From contig OY723289.1 of assembly GCA_963210315.1 (NCBI GenBank), forward strand, positions 2,046,001-2,110,000: 64,000 bases of DNA. Reading direction: 5' to 3'. Source of the stretch: Rhynchopus euleeides (lineage: Eukaryota; Euglenozoa; Diplonemea; Diplonemida; Diplonemidae). Below, one piece after another: positions 18,301 through 27,356 of this stretch. The stretch's first letter is position 1. Every line of letters starts with the position of its first letter. Made by a program: the position numbers and the translations under genes. The notes below the pieces were generated by a model. That model had not been told where the DNA came from. It searched no databases and saw only the letters and a program-made list of their open reading frames with translations.

Positions 18301-20975
18301 AGGCGGTGGAGATCCTGCCCTACCTCACGACACGCGTCCCGCGGGTTCGCAGCACTTCTGTAAAGGGGACGCTCGATTGGCACAGCACCCGCAGCCTCTA
18401 CCGCACAGCACGGCCCCACGACGGGGTGGCCGATGTGATCCACGTTGCCAAGCCGGGCAGGCAGGCAGAGCCACTCCTGCGGGAGAGGCCCATCTACAAC
18501 AACGAGTACACTGTGGCGATGTACATCAGGCCTGCTGAGTCACAGCAGGAGGACAGCCATAGGATGCAGGACAAGCGCCGCCTGTTCAGCGACAGCCGCA
18601 GTGTGGATGGTGCTGTGCGGCTGTACGCCGATGCGTCCTTCAAGGTGTCCCTGGTGCGCGTGGGGTGCAGCACGCCTGGCATGGACATCCCTCACAGCGT
18701 GTGGACCCATGTGGCGGCCACGGCAGACTTCCTGACGAGGTCGTGTGTCGTGTTTGTCAACGGCACAGAGGTGGGGCGGAGCAGGATGAGGCACTCGCTG
18801 TACCTCCCCCGCCTCTACGGCAGCTATTGGATTGGCGAAGGGTTCAAAGGTGACATCGATGGGTTCAAGCTGCTGAACAGGACGTCCACAGCAGGGGACG
18901 TGCGTATGCTGATGGCGACGGGGGAGGGTGTGGAGGCGCCCAGCAAGTTGTGGTCTGCGTCCCTGCTGACGAGCCACAAGGCTACGAACATCTTCCCTGC
19001 AGCGCATGCCGTGCTGGTGCCGACAGAGGATGTCATCCGTGATGTGGAGCTCAACACTCAGCAGATCAACCTGGTGGTGGCGCAGCAGCGCAGCAACACC
19101 GAGTGGCGCCACCAGCGGAAGTCGGCCGAGACGATCGCCGTCGCAATGGTGATAGTTGTGGCTGCGACGTGCATCTTTGTTGTCTTCAACCGCCTCATCA
19201 CGACACCATTTGCGGATTTTGCCCGCGACATCCACGCTGTCGCGACGATGCACGTCGAGCGTGTCTCTGCCAGCAACTCTACGTCCACGCTGCTCCGCGA
19301 GATCAACGTGATGAACGAGGCGATGAACCTGCTCGTCAGCAACATGCGGGAGTACAAGACCTTTCTGCCCGAGTCCATCTTCCTGCTGCAGCAGGCAGCC
19401 TCCTCCGTCAGCGAGCGTGAGGCACCTGGCACGGAGACTGGGCAGGCTGCTGTGGTGTTCACCGACATCAAGCAGTCATCGCAGCTGTGGGAGACGTGCC
19501 ACGAAGGGATGCGCACAGGGTTGCGGCAGCACAACGCTGCTGTGCGCGAGTGCATCGACGAGTGTGCCGGGTACGAGGTGAAGACCATCGGGGACTCCTT
19601 CATGGTTGCCTTCGACACGCTCGACTCCGCCGTCAGGTTTGGGCTGCGTGTCCAGGAGCGTCTCACGCAGGTGGCGTGGCCCGAGAGTCTGCTCGAGCTT
19701 GCCCCTTGCGAGCGTGACCCCACCGGTGACTGGGCTGGCATCCGTGTGCGCATCGGGGTGAACTACGGCCCTGTCTCTGTGGAGTACAACGAGGTTGTCG
19801 GGCGCAGCGACTACTTCGGGCCGACAGTCAACCGCGCTGCACGCCTGGAGTCGTGCTGTGTTGCTGGTGCCGTAGCTGTGACGGACGACATGCTCGTGAT
19901 GCTGGGCGACAACATGCGGGAGCAGGTGCATGTGATGGAGCTGGGCCCCAGGGTGCTGCGGGGCATCGCGGACGGGGTGCGTGTCTCCGTGCTCATCCCC
20001 AAGTCCCTCAGGCGGCGTGCCGAGCGTGTGCGCAACGACCTCCTGCTGGTGCGTCCCAACCCTCTGATGTCACGCATCCGCGATGCCGAGAGGGCCAGCG
20101 ACCAGGGCGGGCTTCCCAACGAGTCGTCATCCGACTCCACAGGCAGCCACCGCGTGCGGGTGGCTGACGGGATCGTGCGATTCACGGAGACGATGGCCGC
20201 CATCAACTCCACGACAGGCCAGGTGGGCGAGACCCTCCCCGAGGTCAGCGTGCGCGGCCCCAAGGACATCACCTTCTCCGTCAACGCAACTGTGATGCGC
20301 ATCGTCTCCTGCCTCGAGCGAAGCGACGGCCAGGTCATGACCGTTGTCGGCGGTGCAGCAGTGGTCGGATGGAACGTCACCTCGCCCTGCGTGGCGCACA
20401 TGGAGGGCGCATTCCGCTTCGTCGGCATGCTGTCTCGGTCGGCAGGGGACAAGCTCCGCTGCGGGCTCAGCAGCGGACGCATCATGACAGGCTACGTGGG
20501 GTCCAGCGGGCAGCGCTACGTCACTGCTGTCGGCCCCTGCATGCAGCAGTGCGCTGCTCTGTTCTACAAGGCAGAGGCGCTGGATGCCAACGCTCTGTAC
20601 GCCTCGTGGGAGCGCAGTGCTGCAGACGTGACTGCCCTGGGGCGCTTCCTCCGCCCCATCGACGAGCTGCACATCGCCAGCCGCTGCATGACTGTGCACG
20701 AGATGTGGTGCCGCATCCTCCGCGACTGGTGTGGCGAGAAGCTCACAGCACAGTTCGGCATGCCCACACGCCTCGCAGGTGCTGTGGGTGACGCCTTCAC
20801 ACCACCGGGTGACGCGCCCCTCCTCACCGCAGCTGAGACAGGCTGCTGGACTGACCAGTACCGCAACGCTTGGCGCAGCCGCGATTTCGCCACGCTTGAT
20901 GCCCTCGCACAGCTCGACCCGATGGTCGCCAAGGCAAGCCGCATCCGCCGCGCCATGGCACCCGACGATGCGTGA
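15365..20975 (+). CDS. Receptor-type adenylate cyclase with LamG-like ectodomain and two cyclase-homology domains
   Basis: Exons 15365-17224 and 17283-20975 give about 1850 residues. In order: signal peptide (1-32), Cys-rich ectodomain (33-475), membrane segment (478-497), short loop, second membrane segment (536-560), a Cache-like extracellular region (about 566-870), a LamG/concanavalin-like domain (about 1029-1164), third membrane segment (1237-1259) and a HAMP-like stretch. The first class III cyclase domain (about 1340-1500) follows, with both metal-binding Asp (D1348 in FTDIKQSS, D1391 in KTIGD). It also has K1387 and D1463, which specify ATP, and N1470 and R1474 for catalysis. A second, degenerate cyclase-homology domain lies at about 1626-1730 (LRCGLSSGRIMTGYVG) and lacks the metal Asp pair. 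It should make cyclic AMP at the plasma membrane in response to an external ligand, which is unknown. Confidence 0.82.
17225..17282 (+). other. Candidate 58-nt intron in the cyclase gene
   Basis: The long frame beginning at 15365 and the one continuing to 20975 are offset by one base. Removing 17225-17282 (GTCGGG donor, GAGAGCAG acceptor, TTTAACT as a possible branch site 17 nt upstream) joins them in phase 0, Leu then Val. The length suits the 49-nt intron in the neighbouring gene. The donor is weaker than GTATGT, so a sequencing indel is the alternative explanation. Confidence 0.6.
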
Positions 20976-22121
20976 TGGCGCCAAGCCAGCGTGCAGAGCA
21001 AGGGTGGGTAAGAGTGCTACACACCGCAGTCAGTGTTCTCCCGATGGCGAGTTTGGGGGCGAAAGTCGCCATTTGTATTTTTTCCCCCGTAAACCCGATG
21101 GCGAGTTTCGCCATTATTTTGGGGGTGGGTTTTTTCACAGATTTTAGACGGTTTTCCCACTCATCGACGTGTACAACTTCCCAACAACGAGCGTCTCTGG
21201 TTCCTGCCCCACTACGAACCGCGATTGATCCAAAGAGTCCAAGAACGCGACGGAGAAGGCCAGATGTTCACTACCGTGGCCTCCGGCGGCTGGGGGGCTC
21301 CGCCCCCCAGACCCCCCTGTGCTGTGCGCCTTTCGAGTGTGCATGTACCATTTGGTATACCATGGCAAGTGGGAAACGGCACAACACCAGGAGTGCGACA
21401 TGGTTGTGAGTGAAGACGGAGTACGTGCAGACTACCATCCCTGCACAACGAAGTCTGTACGATTTCCTCGTTGTCCACTAAATATCGTTGTCCGCTAAAT
21501 ATTTACTGCAGCGGGTTCTAAAAAGATGATTCGTGTCTGTGTGGTCCAAGCTTTCCGGACTACACGCATGTGTGTGTGGTCTTCGTGTGGAATTCACGCA
21601 ACAGCGGTCAACGCCTCTGTATGTGTGTGTGACAGTGTCTGTGGTGCGTCAGCCGAAACCCACCAGGCAACCATCATCATTTGACCTCCCCCCCGCACTG
21701 AGCCTCTACTGCCTCTCGGCTCTCCGGGCCCACCGCCAACCAAAGTTGGGCGAAGAAGCAGGGTGTGCAGTGTCCAGCGTACAGATACCCGGGGGTGGTT
21801 CTGCACACCCCCAAGGCTCTGAAGAAAGAGAGTTATCCGTGAGAAATCAATGATTATTGGAATTTACTTTTTGGGGAACGAACGAAAACCTGCTCCGTTT
21901 CTTCTGATGGGTGCCCCCCACCCCACTCCCACCCCCATGTCAAGCCCTCGGCACCGGGGAACATTAAAAGGGAAATGGGTGTGGGTGTTTCCCGGCACGA
22001 TTCGACACTTTCCCAAAGAAAAAAATGTGCGGCCAGGAGAACACGAAACAATATGACATGCGACCCCCTCTCATCAGGGGACGCTACGACCACGGCCAAA
22101 AATCGTTCAAAATGGTTCAAA
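20976..22121. other. Intergenic DNA downstream of the cyclase, no gene seen
   Basis: Contains two direct copies of CCCGATGGCGAGTTT (21041 and 21097 regions), each followed by sequence able to fold on GGCGA/TCGCC. It also holds copy 2 of the dispersed G/C hairpin motif (21264-21319), and a GACCCCCTCTCATCAGGGG stretch at 22061 whose relative lies at 58289. No frame has a recognisable domain. Confidence 0.5.
21264..21319 (+). repeat. Dispersed G/C hairpin motif, copy 2
   Basis: Same conserved block as 1671-1725. Here it has no obvious surrounding element, which suggests the motif can exist independently. Confidence 0.8.
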
Positions 22122-23810
22122 CCCTGTGCCTGGAATTTTGTCCAAAAAATATCACGTTTTCGCACAAGGCAAAAAATGGTCAAAAAACCCGAAAATCGGG
22201 TTTGTAGGGTGTAGGTCCCCTGTCTGAAAATGCAAAATATGGCTCCGCAGGTGCCCCCAGAGTGATTTAAAATTGGAAAATCGACATTTTCCACCTACGG
22301 GAAATCCCCCAAAATAGGGGGTCCCCAGCCACGATCCCGAAAAAAATGTCCCGCGCGCCTCTAAGGCACTCTGGATTTTTATTACACGGTGGACTCCAGC
22401 GGCCCTAGCGGGAGTCTGGGAGCGGGAGTCTGAGCGGGTGTCAAAGACTCCCGCTAGCGGGAGTCTATACTCCCGCTAGGGGGAGTCTGACTCCCCCTAG
22501 CGGGAGTCTTTTCACCTATTTTCATCCATTTTTCCCATGATATAGTTACAGTCTACTGGCGTGGGGGGTAAAATCATGGTGGAAGAGGGATGGGGAGGGG
22601 CTTGTTTTGCTTCTGTCAGTTTCCCCGGACTCTGGACTACCTACCTATCCTCCTGGTAGCGGCTACACCTGCGGAGGTGAGCGGTTAGAATTTGAGGTGT
22701 CAAAGTGCGGCCATCGCCTGTCGTAGTTGTGTTACACCTTGGGCAAGACAAGCCATCCTGCAGGCCTCATCTTCTTCGTCAGAACTGTCATCCCCCTCCT
22801 GCTGTGCGCGTTGGTCAAGCGTGCTCAAAGTCGCCTCGGATGACACGAATGGTGTGAAAGTCGCCCCCAGCGGGATTGGCATTTTGCACAAGCAGAGCGA
22901 TAATTTGCGGTGTCCTTCGGGGACCGGAACAGGAAGTAGGGCGCGCTGATGGGTTCAACGAAGTCCTGTGTGTTGCAGTGCACAAACCCCTTCTGCAGCT
23001 GTGTCAACTGTGTGCAAAGAACATACACAGCCAATCTATGAGCGTGTCGGGTGTGCAGACACGGACACAGGATGACTTCTCTATACCCGAGGATCCCGTC
23101 CTGCGACAGGTGCGCAACCTTCCAAGGCATGCCCGATGCGCGCCGCTTCTCTTCTGCCATTGCAAGATCTCTCTCGTAAGTTGCGGAGCTGGCGATTGTA
23201 ACGGCATCTTTCTTGCGATGTCCGTTCTCTGCTTCTTCAAATTCGTCGTTGTTCTGCAGAGGCACTGCATCTTCTGGAGCCCACCAATGATGGAGACTGT
23301 GTACGTAGGCATTGCGCGTTGATCCCTTTTCGGCATGCTCCATCAACCAGTGAAATATATGCCCTGAGATCCGAGCACGCAAGAAGGGAATCCGGGCTGA
23401 CTCATCCTTGCATCCCCAGAAGCGCCAGGGGATGTCTGCATACCGGAAATGCATGAGGTCTGCAAGGGAGACAAAGAGGTAGCGGAACAAGCCCTTGTAG
23501 GTGTGTCCTGTGACAGGCAAGCACGACCTTCCGGAACTGAGCACCTGTCCCATGCTGCGACACATTCAGTGCAAGGTTTGTACAGGTCTTGTCGAATATT
23601 TTTTTGTTGTCTCATCCAGCAGGGGTGGAGCTTGAAATATGGGGTTGCGGGCTGGATCGGGTCAGATCGGGTCAGCCAATTTTTTCTTATGGGTTCCCCC
23701 CCGGTTCGTCTCAGAGATCAGTGCTCGGGCCCAGCCTCCCGCGAGGTACCGGAACCGATATGCAGCCCCGGACGCGCAAGGACTTGGTTACAAGACAAAC
23801 ACATGCCGTA

Positions 23811-23864
23811 GGGGGGGTCTGGGAGGCGGAGCTCCCAGCCGCCGGAGGCCACGGTAGTGAACAT
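23811..23864 (-). repeat. Dispersed G/C hairpin motif, copy 3
   Basis: Inside the 660-bp hAT-type element. The motif is followed by the extension CATGTGTTTGTCTTG, which is shared with copies 4 and 6. Confidence 0.8.
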
Positions 23865-23971
23865 CTGTGACTTGCGGGCGTACGGATTCTGTGTGAGTTG
23901 GCTGCGTCCTCCTGAGGATACTGAGATTCCCTGATGTAAAGGGCTTGGGTACAAGACAGGCACATGCCACA

Positions 23972-24026
23972 GGGGGGTCTGGGGGGCGGAGCCCCCCAGC
24001 CACCGGAGGCCACGGTAGTAAACGTC
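23972..24026 (-). repeat. Dispersed G/C hairpin motif, copy 4
   Basis: Second copy within the same hAT-type element, 160 nt from copy 3 and in the same orientation. Its downstream extension, CATGTGCCTGTCTTG, is similar to that of copy 3. Confidence 0.8.
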
Positions 24027-24753
24027 TGTTGCACGGTACGGGTTGGGCAGCTTCATTTGTCCTCTATTGTGACTGTTTGAGGCCTGTGCTCATGTCGCTG
24101 GGGTCACTTTGCTCACGAAACGCCTCCTGGTCACCTTGAGGCCCCAAGGCGAGGAGCCAACTTTTCCGGTTTCCCGAAAATCTATATTTTTTTTCTTTTT
24201 ACCCCTGACCTGATTTTTTGTGAGGGCCTGCAGAAAATCAGGTCAGCTGACCCGAAAAAACCCCCAAGCTCCACCCCTGTCATCCAGTACCCTGATCAGC
24301 CGCATGGCGAGCCCCTTGCAGTCATGGAGTGCTGGGGTGACGTAGCGGGCATTGGGAAGCACACCTGCCAAGAGGGAGGGGTAGCCAGCCTCTTTCATCT
24401 CAGAGAGAGTCAGGTGCGGGTATCGATGCACCTGTTGATACCAGCGTTCTTCTGGGATGTCGCACAGTGAGCATCGGTGCCCTCGCCCCCCGCATCGCCT
24501 CATTGTTGCCCACTGCTGATCTATACTCCCGCTAGCGGGAGTTGGACTCCCCCTAGTTGAGACTCCCGAAAAGGGTTACCCTACCCCCGCTGGAGTCCAC
24601 CGTGCAAGGCCGGATCAGCCCACGGGTGGGTTTGAGGAAGAAATCTGGGGGGGCAAATTTTGCTGCGACTTCCGGTTTCACCCGGCCGAACTCCAGCATC
24701 TATCCAGACCCACGGTGCCAAGCCGTACGCCCGTGTCGCGATCATTCGCGGCT

Positions 24754-25134
24754 TCAGGCTGCCCCCGACGACACGTTTGTATCCTGCACCTTGCCATACT
24801 TCGCCTCCACCTTGTATATGACGGAGAGCGCCCTCCTTCCGCATCGTTGCGACTTCCCTGACAGCGAACTTATCCATGTCAGGGAAGACATGGCGATGAT
24901 TGCGTTGGCCACCTGGGTGCTGTGCTGGTGGAGCTCCTTGCTCAACACCGTTGCTAGGAGCCTTCTAATGGATCCCAGTGTCAGCACACTGCCCCCTTTT
25001 TTAACAGGGAAGGCCGTGCAAAAATCATGCACAATGTTCGTCGCCTCCGCAGCCTCGGGACTCTCTGCGCTCTTCTTCTTCTTAATCGACTTTGCCGCCG
25101 GCTTCGCTGCCGGCTTCGTTGTCGTCTTCCCCAT
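24754..25134 (-). CDS. Lysine-rich, histone H2B-like protein of the TA-type element (copy 2)
   Basis: Intact 126-codon frame identical to copy 3 except Thr5 for Ala5. It remains open although the other gene of this element is broken by an insertion and frameshifts. That is consistent either with recent copying or with the histone-like product being useful in its own right. Domain reasoning is given at 46479-46859. Confidence 0.6.
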   Translation of the reverse strand: MGKTTTKPAAKPAAKSIKKKKSAESPEAAEATNIVHDFCTAFPVKKGGSVLTLGSIRRLLATVLSKELHQHSTQVANAIIAMSSLTWISSLSGKSQRCGRRALSVIYKVEAKYGKVQDTNVSSGAA

Positions 25135-25608
25135 TTTTGTGAATCAGGTCTGCGAGCTGGGATGGGTGGAAACGTCCGTTTCGTTTGGTGTGGCTGTACT
25201 TCAGTGACGAGTGCCACATTGCATAGGTATCATGGGAAAAATGAGTGAAAATAGGTGAAAAGACTCCCGCTAGGGGGAGTCAGACTCCCCCTAGCGGGAG
25301 TATAGACTCCCGCTAGCGGGAGTTGGACTCCCCCTAGTTGAGACTCCCGAAAAGGGTTACCCTACCCCCGCTGGAGTCCACCGTGTATGTCATCCAGATG
25401 TCACATCTGGGTTCAGGAACACCGGTTTTTGGCCTCAGGAAGTCGAAAAATATGTGTGGAAATTTTTATTCCTGACCAGGATCCCCTAAAAGGCCGATTT
25501 CCCCTGTTTACACATGGGGGATTTCATGCAACGCCCGCTCGTGTGCTGAGTGTGCTACCCGCGACGTGGACGCGGTGGCCTCTTCCTCCCAGAAGCCACC
25601 GATCTTCC

Positions 25609-26002
25609 TCATCCAACTTCACCTCCGGATGTACGCGGCACGTGCTTGGGTTGTCCTGTCGCAGTGCAGCAGAAGTTCCTGTGCACTGCTGCCCAAGCCA
25701 TTTCGGCTGCACGGAATATGCCACGCAGAGTAACCTGGTATCGCGTGACCAGCTCGTGAGGCTTGTGCCCCGAATCGAATCGATAGGCTGCGAGGTGCAT
25801 TGCCTCGGTCAGTTGATGTCCTTGCGTGTGCATTTTTGTGCACAACAGTCCCTTGGGTATCTGCAGCGCAGGTGCCTGCACTGGACCAGGACTCCTGATT
25901 TACCTCTGGCACTTGTTGATCGGGACGGATGCGGCGACATGCCACGGTGCCCATGGATAGCCATGCCGGCACGAAAGTACGTTCACGACGGTTGATTACC
26001 AT
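25609..26002 (-). pseudogene. Element C reading frame, copy a (frameshifted)
   Basis: Homologous to the 115-codon frame at 60908-61255. Two overlapping frames here share the conserved peptide (ALQIPKGLLCTKMHTQGHQ, then AAYRFDSGHKPHELVTRY) but small indels near 25890-25930 break the join. Not recognised. Substitutions between copies a and b are spread evenly. Confidence 0.45.
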
Positions 26003-26601
26003 TGCTGCACTCTGTCAGAACCCGAAGGGTCTCAGCACACCTGAACGCCCACCAGGCCCCCCAACAGGGGGTGAAACCAAAGGGTCCCCCCTGGGGTTTT
26101 TTGACCCAAAATTTTCGAATTCGACATGTCCCCGGGATTTCCACTATGTCGCAGATTTCGACCATTGGGTCAAGAAAACCTAAAAATCTAGGGGGGAGGT
26201 GCTGAAGGATTGCACTGAAAATTTTATCTTACTCGGTCAAAATTCCAGGCACAGGGGGTCTTCGCTCCATCCGCCAAAAAAAACCGGAAAAAACCGGAAA
26301 AAACCGGAAAAACCCCGTGAAAAAGTCGGAAAAAAAGAGTGTGGGGAGTTGGGTCCAGTTTAGCAAAGTGAGCTTATTTTTCGAAATTTGAAAAATTGGG
26401 GACACCAAAAGTCCCCAGAAAAATCTTCGACTTGGCCCGCAGAGAGATTTTTTTTGGTGAAAAACGATTTCAACAGTTGTCCAACAGTTGCTGTACAAGA
26501 CGGCACACCGTTCTCTGCGCATGGGCTGCTGCACGTGAATCATTTGGATGTCCGAGGGGCTATCGGAACGAGGAGGGCCACGAGCCTGAACTACCCGCCA
26601 G

Positions 26602-27356
26602 CAGTGATCCCGTGCCAGGGCTGGCAGGGGGCCGCGGCCCCACCTCCCTTTTTCTGTAATTCTTTGGGAGGGTGGGCCGCCAGGGGTGGCATGGCCCTAC
26701 CCTCGGCCCTACCTCCCGGGTCAGATTTTGGGGCTTTTGGGTTCGGCCTTGTGGCCGAGTTTTCATGCGCCGCAGCGTATGAAAACCCAACGGCATGCTG
26801 GGGGCTTGATGGTGTTCATCGAAGCGCCCCTCATCATGTCCCAAGCGAAGGACCATCTCCGCCTGGAATGTGCAACAGCACCAACCGGTGTGGGGACTCG
26901 CCTTCGAAGACTTTCAGGATGTTCACTACCGTGGGCTCCGGCGGCTGGGGGGCTCCGCCCCCCAGACCCCCTGTAGGCTGTCTCGCGACCAAGTCCTTGC
27001 GTGTATGGGATTGATCATCGCACACCATCCACAAAGCGATGCAAGCCATGAGATTTGCTGCCGTTCCTGAACACTAGCTGGCAAAGTTTCTCGGGATTGC
27101 AGTTTTGCAAGTACTCAAAGGCAATCCAAGATCCCCTGGATTCCTGATTTTTGATCCAGCAGGCGACGACCAAAGGCAGCAACATCCGGTGCCTCTCGAA
27201 TTGGGGGAAAATGTTCTGTGGTCGTGTATTCGATCCTGTTTGCATCATACCACGGGAAGTCGGGGCGGGGTTGGGCTGCACCTTTTTTCTCGCGAGCTCG
27301 GCCCACCCTGTGCCCTACCTCTTTTTTGGTTTGCCCGACCCCCAGCGAGATCACTG
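26602..27356. mobile_element. Non-autonomous hAT-type element, copy B (755 bp)
   Basis: Begins CAGTGATCCCG and ends CGAGATCACTG; similar over its full length to copy A at 1289-2035. The flanking 8-mers CCCGCCAG and GCAGCCAG match at six of eight positions, a decayed duplication. It lies inside the element 26254-28394, so it is the third level of nesting here. Confidence 0.75.
26919..26973 (+). repeat. Dispersed G/C hairpin motif, copy 5
   Basis: At the same internal position in hAT copy B as copy 1 has in hAT copy A, so it was present in their common ancestor. Confidence 0.8.

Larger units (their letters stand above)
23620..24279. mobile_element. Non-autonomous hAT-type element inside the TA-type element (660 bp)
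   Basis: The ends CAGGGGTGGAGCTTG and CAAGCTCCACCCCTG are perfect inverted repeats flanked by a perfect 8-bp duplication TCATCCAG (23612-23619, 24280-24287). The other two element copies show the uninterrupted sequence. No transposase. It carries two copies of the dispersed G/C hairpin motif in the same direction. Confidence 0.93.
22700..24503 (-). pseudogene. Broken copy of the element's unrecognised C2H2 protein
   Basis: It aligns along its whole length with 47125-48264 but is disrupted by a 660-bp hAT insertion after the codons for VLDE. It also carries the same three single-base losses as copy 1 (seven A in the A run, plus two compensating losses), and a further one-base loss near 22923 that shifts the last quarter. 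It cannot make the full protein. Confidence 0.8.
22385..25385 (-). mobile_element. TA-type two-gene element, copy 2 (with hAT insertion)
   Basis: Ends CACGGTGGACTCCAGCGG and its inverse, TA target duplication (22383-22384, 25386-25387), and the empty site visible at 60674-60675 in element C copy b. Length is 3001 bp; removing the 660-bp hAT insertion at 23620-24279 with its 8-bp duplication leaves 2333 bp. The histone-like gene is intact (24754-25134); the other gene is broken several times. Confidence 0.9.
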
